64,000 bases of DNA from a virus: the IMG/VR virus record IMGVR_UViG_3300026292_000003, positions 1-64,000 of that record. One strand, 5' to 3'. Shown piece after piece: positions 28,610-38,690 of the stretch. The notes beneath the pieces are model-generated. The model saw nothing but the letters and a program-made list of their open reading frames with translations, ran no database searches and was not told where the DNA came from. The first letter of the stretch is position 1; each line of letters begins with the position of its first letter. The position numbers and the translations under genes are program-made.

Positions 28610-31600
28610 TTATGTTCCTGCTCTAATGTTTTCGTCTGTTATATTTTGAATAATGTCAATATCGTTAACACTTACATCTGAAATAATAAGTTCATCGCTG
28701 TTTGGTGTAAATTCAAACATATCACCAAATACACTACCTGCACCTTGTGGTACAATAACAAAACTACTTAACACACCTGCAAGTTTCTTATGCACGTATG
28801 CCGCTAGTTCTGTAAAGTAGAATGTTTCTCCAAAGTCCCAATTTGAAGCATCAAAGAATTCTTTAATAGCCTCAACGGTTTTGTTTTTTAAATCACTGTC
28901 AGTTATATTTGATCCTATAAGTTTAATTACTCTAAATCTTGCCTTTAATGAATCATCTGCGTTTGTACCAAAAAGACATTTGTATCTTACTGGCTTATAA
29001 ACTATAGTATCACTCATTGCTTTCTTTTCACCTATAGATGCAAACAGTTGACCTAGTTCGTAACTTGTTGGTGGTGCTGGCATATTTGTAACTGTACCTG
29101 CTAACCAATTTTTATATTCTGTATCGTATGCTGTAGTTAATGCAAATACATCAATAACATTTGTAAAACTTGGATCAACAACTTGATTGTCAGAAGCAAT
29201 ATGCTCCCATTCAAAGTTTAGGTTTTCTTTACCTCTGTAAAAATTGTCACCAATAGATATGTTTTCAGTTCCTACTGTATTATAAAATACATCTGGATCA
29301 TCTGGTCTACTATCTGCATTACCATCAATTAGAACTGTTCTATAAGTGTTTGTTGCTATTTGATCATAACCATATACATAAAACTTTCCTAGTTTAGAAA
29401 TGTTATTATTTAAAACACCCAATGCTTGTATACTATCTCGTTTTGCTTTTTTAGTAAACGAGCTAATTTCGTTTTCATTTTGAATGTTACCAAGTTTAAC
29501 TGCATTACTATTAAAATTAAATCTTAAAGTTCTTAAGTAAATATCATATTGTTGATTAACATAATTAAAATATATTGACCAACTATCATCTGATAAATTA
29601 AAGTCTGTAGGGAAAACAGTACTAGTACTAAATGCACTTGGTGTAGTATCAACTTCCCAACTCTTGTTCACATAATTATATTTTACACTAAATGATTTTT
29701 TAGCATCAAGGTAAGTTATAATAATATCTCTTTCTCTATTGCTAAAGTTTCTTGATAGTGCAGGGTATATAATATCTATTGTACTGTTTGATGGAATTTC
29801 AGCATCAAGAATAATTGATCCTGTACCATCGTTTTGTACGCCAGTTGGTTCACCAGCATTTGTTCCTGTACCTTCAATACCAAGTCCGTAATTGAATACA
29901 TCTACTACCTTTGCCCATTTACTACCACTTGTTGTAGTAAACTTAATTAAAGCACCAGGCGTAATATATTGCATATATGTAGATACTGTATTACCTACTC
30001 TAACAATAGAATTAGTATTGTCTGTTAGATATCCAGTTTTAACACCACTTACTGTTTGACTTGGACTTTGCCATGTCATGCCATCAGTTACGTAACTATG
30101 TTGTGTTTTTAATCCAATAAATGCATTTCTATATTTTGTGTAATATAAATTTATATACTCATCATTGTTAATAATATCTTTTACAAACTTTTCAAATGTT
30201 TGACTTGAGTTATATGTACCACTAGTTGATGATGTAGATAATTTTTCTTCTTGATATAATCTTGCATCATTTCCTTGTAAGTATAAATTACTATATTCGC
30301 CAGTAGGGTCAATAAATTTTGAATATCTACTGTGTCCACTAAATGTTCTGTTTATGCTTTTTACTTTTACTACTCCGCCTGTGTTGTTAGCTAAAATAGT
30401 ATTGTAGTCTTGAGCAGTAATCATTCTGTCTTGACTTGCATAATTCTTTGGTGCGTTTTCTCTTATACTATCTAACGATTCACTTGAAGTAGCATTTGTT
30501 ATTGCTTGTTTTAATTGTAAAGTAAACACCGCTGTATATGTGTTACCATCTTGTCCTGTATAGTTTACATTAATTTTCTTGTTAGTTAAATCATCTGGTC
30601 TAAGAACGTATGTTGTATTCTCACTAGATCTATACCAAACTCTAATTGTATCTTTTGGAATATTACCAAAAGTTCTATCAGGAAATAAAATTGATACTTG
30701 ATTATTATCTCTAGTCTTAACACTAAAGATATCTCTGATTCCAGAAGCTAAATTGTTATATACTATATTACTATTAACATCTTTAACTTTAGTCCATTCT
30801 TTAACTACGTTTCCTGTAGCATTTACATTTTGTACAAAACAATCTGTGTTGTTAATGTTAGCAACATTAATATCAATAACGTTACTATCAATAGGGTCTG
30901 CTATTGGAAAATCTTGATATAATAAGTCACCTTGTTTAACACCAAAGAAGAAACCAGTGTTAGCACTACTAATTCCTCTACCATCATTTTTGAAATACAT
31001 TCCAAAATTAGAAGATGAGTTAGGAGATTTTTCTTTGAATGTTAAATTAGTTTCATCGTAGTCACTGCTAACAATATTAAATGTTTTTGTAGAACCTGTT
31101 ACAGTACCTTCTATATCAAACTTAATTTGGTTTGGTGTGTTGTTTAAATCATAAAAATCTGTTTTAATATTATTAAGTACTACACTTTTATTTGGGCTAC
31201 CATATTGGTTACTATTTTGTAGTACTGCATTTATTATAGTAATAAAGTCATCTAAATTATTAACATCATTAGTGACTTCATATTTAATTTCTGTTCCGCC
31301 TAAACTTGTTCCGGCACTACCTATAACAGCTTCGTTTGTTTTAACACCAACAACTTTCATTTCACCATACGCAGGCACATTACGTCTTGGAGAGTATCCT
31401 AAGAATTCAGCTAGTTTAAAAACTGATTCTTGTTTTTCTGCTGTTGTTAAAAAATTATTTCTAGCATTGAGGTCTACTCTATATGCTAGGTTGTGTCCAA
31501 ACTGAGCTACTACATCAAGTAGTGATACAAATTCAGCTGATTCAATCCAGTCGTTGTAATTTTCTGGATACGTATTGCTGACATAATCAACCATAGCAGT

Positions 31601-31711
31601 TCTAATAGTATCATAATCAAATGCTTGAAAATTAGCATTTACATATGATTCATAAACTACTGTATAGTCTTCTGCCGCAAATATTTTATTTTGTCTAGTT
31701 TTCTGTGCCAT
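28610..31711 (-). CDS. 6: baseplate wedge protein gp6
   Basis: A 1033-residue baseplate wedge protein, longer than T4 gp6 (660) as usual in marine relatives. The N-terminus (YVNANFQAFDYDTIRTAMVDY, then FVSLLDVVAQFGHNLAYRVDLNARN) is characteristic of the gp6/J family of contractile tails. It forms the inner baseplate ring with gp25 and gp53. The gene follows gp25 by two nt, the conserved order. The inserted central region (about 400-700) is Ser/Tyr/Asn-rich and looks variable. Confidence 0.88.
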   Translation of the reverse strand: MAQKTRQNKIFAAEDYTVVYESYVNANFQAFDYDTIRTAMVDYVSNTYPENYNDWIESAEFVSLLDVVAQFGHNLAYRVDLNARNNFLTTAEKQESVFKLAEFLGYSPRRNVPAYGEMKVVGVKTNEAVIGSAGTSLGGTEIKYEVTNDVNNLDDFITIINAVLQNSNQYGSPNKSVVLNNIKTDFYDLNNTPNQIKFDIEGTVTGSTKTFNIVSSDYDETNLTFKEKSPNSSSNFGMYFKNDGRGISSANTGFFFGVKQGDLLYQDFPIADPIDSNVIDINVANINNTDCFVQNVNATGNVVKEWTKVKDVNSNIVYNNLASGIRDIFSVKTRDNNQVSILFPDRTFGNIPKDTIRVWYRSSENTTYVLRPDDLTNKKINVNYTGQDGNTYTAVFTLQLKQAITNATSSESLDSIRENAPKNYASQDRMITAQDYNTILANNTGGVVKVKSINRTFSGHSRYSKFIDPTGEYSNLYLQGNDARLYQEEKLSTSSTSGTYNSSQTFEKFVKDIINNDEYINLYYTKYRNAFIGLKTQHSYVTDGMTWQSPSQTVSGVKTGYLTDNTNSIVRVGNTVSTYMQYITPGALIKFTTTSGSKWAKVVDVFNYGLGIEGTGTNAGEPTGVQNDGTGSIILDAEIPSNSTIDIIYPALSRNFSNRERDIIITYLDAKKSFSVKYNYVNKSWEVDTTPSAFSTSTVFPTDFNLSDDSWSIYFNYVNQQYDIYLRTLRFNFNSNAVKLGNIQNENEISSFTKKAKRDSIQALGVLNNNISKLGKFYVYGYDQIATNTYRTVLIDGNADSRPDDPDVFYNTVGTENISIGDNFYRGKENLNFEWEHIASDNQVVDPSFTNVIDVFALTTAYDTEYKNWLAGTVTNMPAPPTSYELGQLFASIGEKKAMSDTIVYKPVRYKCLFGTNADDSLKARFRVIKLIGSNITDSDLKNKTVEAIKEFFDASNWDFGETFYFTELAAYVHKKLAGVLSSFVIVPQGAGSVFGDMFEFTPNSDELIISDVSVNDIDIIQNITDENIRAGT

Positions 31712-31713
31712 GA

Positions 31714-32091
31714 TTAAAACTCTGCGTCCTGTTCCCTATCGAACTTAATTTGCAAATCTATTGCTGTTGTAGTAGGTATATATGTTAAATTTACGTTAAT
31801 GGTAACATAATGTTCTTCTTGTCTTATACGAACATCTGTATCATTAACTGTAAAACGAGGATCATAGTTTACTACAGCAAATACTTCTTCTTTTATAGCG
31901 TCAGTAGTTTCATCATCTAACGGTTCAAATACATATAAAGGCAAATTACAACCAAATGTTGGGTTGGTCCATTTCTCACCTTTACGTATATGAAAATGGT
32001 TTAACAGGTCACGTTTAGCAAGTTCAAGGCCAGAAAGACCCTTACTAGTATACGGCTGTTCAACTGTAGTATATCCAATAATATCGCTCAT
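31714..32091 (-). CDS. 25: baseplate wedge protein gp25
   Basis: A 125-residue protein with the gp25/lysozyme-like wedge domain seen throughout contractile tails. KRDLLNHFHIRKGEKWTNPTFGC, the EPLDDETTDAIKEEV helix and the DPRF strand are diagnostic. It nucleates the wedge with gp6 and gp53 and joins it to the sheath. A late-type octamer (32097-32104) lies directly upstream, and gp6 follows by two nt. Confidence 0.93.
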   Translation of the reverse strand: MSDIIGYTTVEQPYTSKGLSGLELAKRDLLNHFHIRKGEKWTNPTFGCNLPLYVFEPLDDETTDAIKEEVFAVVNYDPRFTVNDTDVRIRQEEHYVTINVNLTYIPTTTAIDLQIKFDREQDAEF

Positions 32092-32096
32092 ACAAC

Positions 32097-32104
32097 TATT
32101 TATG
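32097..32104 (-). promoter_or_regulatory. late-type promoter octamer (gp25-gp6)
   Basis: Minus strand CATAAATA immediately upstream of gp25. The octamer ends six nt before the ATG, so the leader would be very short or the octamer may serve only as a spare start. Confidence 0.4.
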
Positions 32105-32124
32105 CGATTTATTATGTTAGTAGT

Positions 32125-32676
32125 TTATGATTGTATAATTAACTTATCTTCTGGCCATTGAACGTAGTCTTGCCAGGAAATATCTGGAATTGTTATAGTA
32201 TGTCGCTTGTTTGACTTATTAATTATATGCCAACTTGGTGCTATTGGCTTTGTAATTGGTTTCATTGATGTGTTACAACCTTTTTTAACATTACAAGGAC
32301 CACAAGATGTAACTACATTTGTCCAACCTAGTCTTCCACCTTTAGATTTTGGTATAACATGATCCATTGTAAGTTCTAGATATGTAAATTCATCACCACA
32401 GTACTGACATTGATATTGATCTCGTAAATAAACATTCTTTCTACTAAATCTAGCTCTGTCGGGTTGTCTGTGATATCTGTTAAGCATTACAATACTTGGA
32501 AAGGGAATAGAAAGTGACGTACTTCTTATAACTTCATTATCATAAGTTTCAATTACATGAACTTTATCAGAGAACATTGCCTTTATAGCATTCTGCCAAC
32601 TGATCGTACTTAATGGTAATGTGGAGAGAGGTTGCCCATCTGCGTTAAGTAAAAGAACATTAGGTTTCATGGTCAT
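32125..32676 (-). CDS. HNH endonuclease
   Basis: A 183-residue HNH nuclease. Zinc-binding CxxC pairs (CQYCG and CGPCNVKKG) bracket the metal-binding TMDHVIPKSKGG motif, with NVV before the second pair. It lies between gp25 and a hub gene, with no hub-like sequence of its own. This placement within a conserved virion block suggests a free-standing homing endonuclease. Many T4-like phages instead carry such HNH proteins for packaging or host DNA cleavage. Confidence 0.88.
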   Translation of the reverse strand: MTMKPNVLLLNADGQPLSTLPLSTISWQNAIKAMFSDKVHVIETYDNEVIRSTSLSIPFPSIVMLNRYHRQPDRARFSRKNVYLRDQYQCQYCGDEFTYLELTMDHVIPKSKGGRLGWTNVVTSCGPCNVKKGCNTSMKPITKPIAPSWHIINKSNKRHTITIPDISWQDYVQWPEDKLIIQS

Positions 32677-32711
32677 CTTTCTTTTATATATTTACTATAT
32701 TTTTATAGTTA

Positions 32712-33437
32712 TTAACTTAACTGTTTTACTAAAACTCTTTTTCTACTTTCAGAAAGATTTGGTAGGAACCTATTAGTTTCTGCATAGTATACATATTCAG
32801 CCTGAGCTTTTTGTTTGTCAGTGAGCTGAAAAGTACTATATTCTTTTAATAGCTGTTGAAGTCCTTGTTCTTTAATTAATGACCTATCTTTATATTGTCC
32901 ATAGTCTGCTAACATTATTATTCTAGATTCAGCTTGTCTTTGTGTTCTTTTTGCTCCGCCTAATATCATTGCAGTACAAAGATAATCCCATTTCTTTTCT
33001 TTAATAAAATCTAATATACGAAACTGTCTTTCTGGGTTACCTATATAATCAATATTATTTGTAAACCAGTATAAACTTAATAACCCATCGTATTGACTTT
33101 GAGACAATGTATCAATAGGTAAAAGGCTTTTAAATCTTCTTTCCTTATCTTTAAAATATCCTGTCCATATAGTATATGCTGTGTCTTCTGTTAATCCATC
33201 GCCGTCTAAGTCTGAAGGTGTAACATTTTTATACCCTATTCTTTCAATTCCGTCAACGGTTTTTCTATATCCATTCCAACCCATAGTTCTGATAATATAG
33301 TTCATAACATTATCACTAGCTTCTAAATTCTTTAATAGTATTTCAGTATTAGCTGTAGTATTATTAAGAACTGAAAATAAACTAAAGTCTATTAGGTTCT
33401 TTTCGTTAACAACGTTTGGAAAGTTAAATGTAGGCAT
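32712..33437 (-). CDS. lysozyme-like baseplate protein (241 aa)
   Basis: A 241-residue protein. Its middle (LPIDTLSQSQYDGLLSLYWFTNNIDY, then AESRIIMLADYGQY) has the pattern of GH24-type phage lysozymes: aromatic helix, Asn, then a Glu/Arg-containing C-terminal helix. A catalytic Glu is not obvious, so it may be inactive. It shares one base with the gp5-like hub gene. In T4 the lysozyme domain is part of gp5, so this may be the detached lysozyme. Confidence 0.5.
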   Translation of the reverse strand: MPTFNFPNVVNEKNLIDFSLFSVLNNTTANTEILLKNLEASDNVMNYIIRTMGWNGYRKTVDGIERIGYKNVTPSDLDGDGLTEDTAYTIWTGYFKDKERRFKSLLPIDTLSQSQYDGLLSLYWFTNNIDYIGNPERQFRILDFIKEKKWDYLCTAMILGGAKRTQRQAESRIIMLADYGQYKDRSLIKEQGLQQLLKEYSTFQLTDKQKAQAEYVYYAETNRFLPNLSESRKRVLVKQLS

Positions 33438-34636
33438 TATGCAGTATTTCCTTTTCCTGATGTAAATGTTTCTTGTGTTCCTTCAACACCTAACCAAGGA
33501 TGTTTTTCTGGAACTCTACTTGCAGTACTGAGTTTTACATTTTGATTTTGTGTTTGATTTTGTACTGTTGTTTTTGTAGCCGCTTTAGGTTCTGGACCAT
33601 TCATATCTATTCTAGCACCTTTAATAATTTGATTACCTGCTACAGTTAAATTATAATTTACATCACTTTGTATATTTAAATCAACTGCACTATAGATATC
33701 AATACTGCCAACACTTGTTTCTAATTTTAATCCATCACCGCCTGTGCTTTTTATATTAACACCCATTTCTGCCTGCATATTAATACTGCCTTTAGAATGA
33801 ACATTATAATCACCTTCAGTGTGTATACTTACTCCACCTTTACTATATACGTCTACTCTACCTTGTTGATCCATTTCAATCCAAGCATCGCCGTTTTGTG
33901 TAGTAACAAAAATAAAACCTTTAGTATCTTCAAGTAATACTTGAGCACCACCGTGTGTTCTTAATCTAATATTTTTACTATTGCCAGATGCATCACCATC
34001 GTCCATTGTAAAAGTATGTCCACCACGTGTTGTTATACCAAACACTTTACTTGGACTTTCTCTTCTAGCACTACTCTGACTATGTCCTCTTGTATAATCT
34101 AAACTTAATCCTTGTTCGTTTAATACTGCCTGAAACCATTCATTTAATGGTTTAGTATCTGCATCATTTTGATCATATGGATTTTTCTCAACTGCTGGAC
34201 CTAAACTTTTTTCTCCATTTGCATAAACTTGATAACTAGCATTTCCACCCATCATAGCATTTCTATCTTTAGCTATAAGGCTTCCTACTACAATACCTTG
34301 TTCTATACTACTTGTATAAGCAACTAATACGTTTGTTCCTATTTCAGGTGGCTGTGGCCAAAAGCCATAACTCATTGGAGCTTGAGCTTCTTTAGTTTCG
34401 TCATCACCACTTTCTTTAATTTTTGTATGCCCACCCATAGGTATTGATAACAAACAAATTCTATCTGCATCTTTTGAACCAAAGTCTGATATTCTAACTT
34501 TAATTCTACCTGTGCGTAAGGCATCTGAATTTTCTGTAACTTCACCAACATATACTCCACTGATATTATTAATATTAAAATCAGAGCTTTGTCTTACTTT
34601 TTTACTTACGTGAACACCGTCGTCTTTAATACCCAT
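33437..34636 (-). CDS. 5: baseplate hub spike protein gp5-like
   Basis: A 399-residue spike protein of the gp5/VgrG family. An OB-fold region occupies about 20-130 (GVYVGEV, RIKVRISDFG, GTNVLVAYTSS, GIVVGSLI). A C-terminal repetitive beta-helix, about 210-345, has many short Gly-turned strands. It lacks the T4 lysozyme insert, which may be supplied by the next gene. It forms the membrane-puncturing needle under the baseplate. Two nt separate it from the upstream hub gene. Confidence 0.85.
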   Translation of the reverse strand: MGIKDDGVHVSKKVRQSSDFNINNISGVYVGEVTENSDALRTGRIKVRISDFGSKDADRICLLSIPMGGHTKIKESGDDETKEAQAPMSYGFWPQPPEIGTNVLVAYTSSIEQGIVVGSLIAKDRNAMMGGNASYQVYANGEKSLGPAVEKNPYDQNDADTKPLNEWFQAVLNEQGLSLDYTRGHSQSSARRESPSKVFGITTRGGHTFTMDDGDASGNSKNIRLRTHGGAQVLLEDTKGFIFVTTQNGDAWIEMDQQGRVDVYSKGGVSIHTEGDYNVHSKGSINMQAEMGVNIKSTGGDGLKLETSVGSIDIYSAVDLNIQSDVNYNLTVAGNQIIKGARIDMNGPEPKAATKTTVQNQTQNQNVKLSTASRVPEKHPWLGVEGTQETFTSGKGNTA

Positions 34637-34637
34637 A

Positions 34638-37058
34638 TTATGTACTTCCTTCCGTTGATGTTGAATTTGGATTAAAATCAGTTCCAGTCATTTGAATTAT
34701 CTGATTTAATACCAATGCTGGATTAGTATTTGTATCTTTAAATCCTACTAGGTTCTGTGTAAATCTTCCACTTTGGAATCTACTTTCTACACTACGAACA
34801 GCATATACTCCAGTTGATATCATGTCAACTGGGCCCCTAGTTTGTTTCTCTAATAAATCTGTTGCGTTAGGATTATAGTTTAACAAAGTTATTAGTAATG
34901 ACTGATTTCCTATATTAGGTGAATTATCTTTACCTTGTACGTGAGCTTTAAATGTATTACCTTGCCAAAAAGGATCACCTTTAATTTCTATGTTAAAATT
35001 AACAGCATCCATTGATCTTAACGCCAAGGCTTGTAACCTTTGAGCATAATGAGAATCACTACCATCAGTTTCATTTTTTTGTTGTTCTTCAACTCCTAAT
35101 GCTTCGTCAACATATTGAACTAAATCGTTGTATCCTTTTTGCATATCGTTAAACGGAATATCATCTAAAAATTTTGTAACTTTAGTTGGTGTTGTAGGAG
35201 TAAACTGTTCTCTACCATCTGCATGGTATATTCCATCCATTGGAATTTTTGAGGTAGTATATAATTGCTCTACGTCAAGTTGATAGTTTAATACTTCATT
35301 ATTTAATCCTGTATACAAATAACTATAACTTTTTGGTATAGTTAAGTTTTTTATTCTTTTCACTTGATGTTGAGGATTGTTAAATTCTTTTTCCTGGTCT
35401 GCAGGATTTAAACTTGGCACAACCTCTGATTGCCTTACGTGAATTGTAAATGTAATAAGTTTCGCTTCAACTTCAACGTTACCTTCACTTGCTTCTACAT
35501 AGTTCGGAGCCGTTTCATATTCTATAGTTGGCTCAACGTGTATGCTGTAAACAATTCCTATTTTCTTTTTAGCTTCTATAACGTATTTTGCAAATGCTGG
35601 GCAGTTAGCTTGTATCTGTTTTTGTATGTATGGAGCTAGTGCAGTTTTAGCATTAACTATTGCTTCTTTTGTTTCTGGTTTATCCATTGTAGTGGAACTT
35701 CCACTACCTTTGTCTGCGTTGGCTGTTGATGCCCACGGTTTAACTTGTAGATTAAAACTCATTAGATCTGTATCTTTATCTCCAACAATTCTAGCACTAT
35801 CAGCAAATACTATTTTAATTTGTTTAGAAGGTTTTATCGCTTTATTCTTTTGTTCTGGTCTAAGTTTATCCCATTCAGCCTGGTTGTATGCTTTTTCTAA
35901 ATTTTTAGCAAATGTACCTACACTATCAATATTTTTTACTGTTATATCTGTTACTGTAACACCTTCTGTTTGTGCGTGTTTAATTAAACTAAATGCAATA
36001 ATATTATATCTAGTACCTTCTGGGCCAGTCTGACTTCTTACTTGGTTTATCTTTATAGGATAAAAAAATGTGTTAGGATATTTTATACTACCGCCAGTAG
36101 CTGGGTCTCTACCTAAAAATTCTAATCTTAATATATAATGTTGTGATGGTAAGTTTGCTGGTCTACCTAATGCTATTCCGGCTTTTAATATTCTGTCTAA
36201 GAAAGTAAATCCAAGAGGTTCCATTAAATCAAATTGAATGATACCTGGTGTAGTATTACCGTGTGCTTGTCCAGGAATTACAGTTTGAATCATAGCAAAG
36301 TTATCCATTGCAAATTCAGTAGTTACTCCAGTTTGTGCTACAATAATAGCATCACCGTTATTAATAGCCGCACTATCTGTACCTTCTAATAGTTCTGGCT
36401 TATTGAATACTTTACTTTTTACAATATATAAAGTCCACCTATATGTTGGACTATCTACTGAACTCATCCAGTTACCTTCAACTCTATTATTTAATTCTGT
36501 TTTTTGTATTTTTTGATTAACTGTTTTCTTTTTGTCTTCTTCTCTTTCTTCTACTTCAATTGTCTCATCATCTTGTCCTTCAGTAAGAGAACTATCATCT
36601 TTAACCTCTGGTCCGTCGTCTGGTAATTTGTCAAAATCAATTTCACTTGCATCTTTTCCGTTTGCTAATGCTATACCATTTTCAATTTGGTTATCATTAA
36701 AACGATTGTTTGGACCTTCGTGCTCGGTCATGGACTTCAATAATTTTTTTGTTAAATTTGGATTATTTTTTAAGCTACCTAAATCAGCATCTGGGTGAAC
36801 ACCTAAATCGTTTGAAACTTTTTGAACATAGGCTTCAGTGTTGTTTTCATTATTTGGAGCCCACTTAGAAATAAGTTCTCTGGTTGTAGTAAGCCCATCT
36901 CGTTCATTGTATGTGTAAAGATTTTTAGCCGCGGCCCTGTAACCATATTCGGGTTTTGAAAATTTTTCAAAGCCCTTATTATTACCTACCTTGCCTACCC
37001 AATCAATTTTTGTAGCTCTGATGTTGAGTGGATTATAATTTCTATAATTTAAGTCCAT
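34638..37058 (-). CDS. hub protein with N-terminal transglycosylase-like domain (806 aa)
   Basis: An 806-residue protein. The first 125 residues (NYRNYNPLNIR, YGYRAA, LISKWAPNNENNT) resemble the peptidoglycan-active domain found in many phage virion proteins. A charged Glu/Asp/Lys linker at about 145-180 leads to a long hub-like region. Related large hub proteins in cyanophages are named VrlC. It probably sits at the spike base and opens the cell wall locally. It shares a base with gp53 upstream. Assignment of the C-terminal domain is uncertain. Confidence 0.6.
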   Translation of the reverse strand: MDLNYRNYNPLNIRATKIDWVGKVGNNKGFEKFSKPEYGYRAAAKNLYTYNERDGLTTTRELISKWAPNNENNTEAYVQKVSNDLGVHPDADLGSLKNNPNLTKKLLKSMTEHEGPNNRFNDNQIENGIALANGKDASEIDFDKLPDDGPEVKDDSSLTEGQDDETIEVEEREEDKKKTVNQKIQKTELNNRVEGNWMSSVDSPTYRWTLYIVKSKVFNKPELLEGTDSAAINNGDAIIVAQTGVTTEFAMDNFAMIQTVIPGQAHGNTTPGIIQFDLMEPLGFTFLDRILKAGIALGRPANLPSQHYILRLEFLGRDPATGGSIKYPNTFFYPIKINQVRSQTGPEGTRYNIIAFSLIKHAQTEGVTVTDITVKNIDSVGTFAKNLEKAYNQAEWDKLRPEQKNKAIKPSKQIKIVFADSARIVGDKDTDLMSFNLQVKPWASTANADKGSGSSTTMDKPETKEAIVNAKTALAPYIQKQIQANCPAFAKYVIEAKKKIGIVYSIHVEPTIEYETAPNYVEASEGNVEVEAKLITFTIHVRQSEVVPSLNPADQEKEFNNPQHQVKRIKNLTIPKSYSYLYTGLNNEVLNYQLDVEQLYTTSKIPMDGIYHADGREQFTPTTPTKVTKFLDDIPFNDMQKGYNDLVQYVDEALGVEEQQKNETDGSDSHYAQRLQALALRSMDAVNFNIEIKGDPFWQGNTFKAHVQGKDNSPNIGNQSLLITLLNYNPNATDLLEKQTRGPVDMISTGVYAVRSVESRFQSGRFTQNLVGFKDTNTNPALVLNQIIQMTGTDFNPNSTSTEGST

Positions 37059-37342
37059 TATGAGAACCTTACTGGAACTTTTATTGTGACACCTTCTTTA
37101 AAATCTATAATTGGGTCTTTTAACTTATCTTGATTAAACAATGCAAAGACCCACCATAACTTTGAGTTACCATACAATTCGTATGCTAACAAGTCTGGTT
37201 TCTCATTATGTTTTAATTCTAATTTAACAGATTTAGTAGTAGTGTTATCAATATCAATGTCATCAACATTTAAAGTATCTAAATATTGATTACTAACAAT
37301 GTTTGTATTTCTGTACAAGCTATCTGGTCTATAAGTAGCCAT
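37058..37342 (-). CDS. 53: baseplate wedge protein gp53
   Basis: A 94-residue wedge protein. KPDLLAYELYGNSKLWWVFALFN and DPIIDFKEGVTIKVP form the LysM-like gp53 core shared with T4-like phages. T4 gp53 is larger (196), so this is the compact marine form. It joins the inner baseplate with gp6 and gp25. Its start overlaps the gp48 stop by one base. Confidence 0.82.
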   Translation of the reverse strand: MATYRPDSLYRNTNIVSNQYLDTLNVDDIDIDNTTTKSVKLELKHNEKPDLLAYELYGNSKLWWVFALFNQDKLKDPIIDFKEGVTIKVPVRFS

Positions 37343-37959
37343 TAAATAAATCCTCCTGTGTTTCCACCTCGAAGCAACGTACCTGTTGCATAATTTCTAA
37401 TGTTAAATTGTTCTTTAACTTTCTTAGGTGGTATCTGTGGAACTAAATCTATTGAAACTAATAACAATGTAGGAACAGTAACACTATCACCTGTAGCTAC
37501 TTCTACATCAACATAATCACTATCTTCAACTAACGTGTAGTTAAAGTTTCTCATTACTACTGGTACATGACTTGCATGAATAACTCCATACGCACTAAAT
37601 TTTAAAATAGGTGGTGGTGTTCCAGCCGTAGCTTGACGCTCTACACCAAAGTCACTTTTAGTACAACTTTTAAAAAAGTGTATTGCCGCCGCTGTATACT
37701 TTGCTTCTTCTACAGTATTTGAAGAAAACAATGCAGTAACGTTGATAGTAGGGTTAGCAGTATTTGAATAATAGTTTTGCTGATATACAGAACCTTGAAC
37801 TTCGTAAGCTCCATAGTTAGCATTATGAGAAAACTGAATAGTAGGTGTATAAGGAAATTGAACTCCACCATCATCGTGTAATGGTTTTAATATACCAAAC
37901 GTTGTAAATGGCTTACCTTTTTCCTTTAGTACTAATTTTACTTTATTTTGAACTGTCAT
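37342..37959 (-). CDS. 48: baseplate tail-tube cap gp48
   Basis: A 205-residue protein. The central strands (FPYTPTIQFSHNANYGAYEV, then STNPTINVTALFSS-like and EEAKYTAAAIHFFKS) match marine gp48 tube-cap proteins, which start tail-tube polymerisation on the baseplate. Its place upstream of gp53 agrees. It is shorter than T4 gp48 (364). It shares one base with the upstream nucleotidyltransferase gene. Confidence 0.7.
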   Translation of the reverse strand: MTVQNKVKLVLKEKGKPFTTFGILKPLHDDGGVQFPYTPTIQFSHNANYGAYEVQGSVYQQNYYSNTANPTINVTALFSSNTVEEAKYTAAAIHFFKSCTKSDFGVERQATAGTPPPILKFSAYGVIHASHVPVVMRNFNYTLVEDSDYVDVEVATGDSVTVPTLLLVSIDLVPQIPPKKVKEQFNIRNYATGTLLRGGNTGGFI

Positions 37960-38567
37960 TATTTTAATCTGTCCTCGATAAAAGCAAATATGTTCTCATC
38001 ATATTTTCCAAAGAACTGGTTAAATGCTTTTACCTTATCTTGTTTATCAACTTCACTTGCCATAACTTTTCTAAAGTCACTTGCACTCATTCCACCCTGC
38101 ATAACTGGAGCAACATATACATATCCTCTTTCTTGTGCAGTAGGAACTAATTCATTCATATCTTTTGGTAAGTCGTGTAAGAAACCTTTTCCAGTTTCTA
38201 GTCTAGATGCATCTTTTTGTCCATATACAAGAATAGTAGCAGTTTTATTAGGATCTCTACCTACTGCTGATAAGTCTGGTCTATATGGATTAGTCTTAAC
38301 AATTTTGTCTGCTGGTATTCCAAACATCTTGCTCATTATAGATGCCTTTTCGTCAAATGTAAAAGGATCTTCGCTATAATTGCCACCTGCGTGGGCTTTT
38401 TGAGCTTTTTGACTAAAAGTAGTGGCGATAAATACGTTATTAGCACCAAACTTACTTACTAGATGTTTGTAGACATCATGATGTCCTTGGTGCATAGGTT
38501 GGAACCTTCCACCATAGAAAACAGCTATATTGTCAACACTTTCTTTTAATATTTCATTAATTAGCAT
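37959..38567 (-). CDS. nucleotidyltransferase (cytidylyltransferase/NMNAT-like)
   Basis: A 202-residue HIGH-superfamily nucleotidyltransferase. GGRFQP-M-H26-Q-G-H29 is the HxGH nucleotide site. A KTNPYRPD stretch and an ASDFRK motif (in place of the usual ISxTxxR) follow. Substrates in this family include nicotinamide mononucleotide and CTP-dependent cofactors. The first 14 residues (MLINEILKESVDNI) precede the fold and look like a leader. It heads the hub operon behind a late-type octamer. Confidence 0.75.
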   Translation of the reverse strand: MLINEILKESVDNIAVFYGGRFQPMHQGHHDVYKHLVSKFGANNVFIATTFSQKAQKAHAGGNYSEDPFTFDEKASIMSKMFGIPADKIVKTNPYRPDLSAVGRDPNKTATILVYGQKDASRLETGKGFLHDLPKDMNELVPTAQERGYVYVAPVMQGGMSASDFRKVMASEVDKQDKVKAFNQFFGKYDENIFAFIEDRLK

Positions 38568-38588
38568 AATACGACTCTCCGTTTATAC

Positions 38589-38596
38589 TATTTATC
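38589..38596 (-). promoter_or_regulatory. late-type promoter octamer
   Basis: Minus strand GATAAATA, 22 nt upstream of the nucleotidyltransferase gene. It heads the hub/baseplate operon, back to back with the sigma70-type promoter of gp55. Confidence 0.55.
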
Positions 38597-38611
38597 AAAT
38601 TAAAAAACCGG

Positions 38612-38640
38612 TTGACTTTGGGTGCAGGTTCAACTATAAT
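38612..38640 (+). promoter_or_regulatory. sigma70-type promoter of gp55
   Basis: TTGACT (38612-38617), 17-bp spacer, perfect TATAAT (38635-38640), 51 nt before gp55. Host-type transcription of the late sigma factor is the expected order of phage gene expression. Confidence 0.78.
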
Positions 38641-38690
38641 AAGCATATCAAAAGATAGAATTAAGAAATTCTAATTTCCGAAAGAATAAA

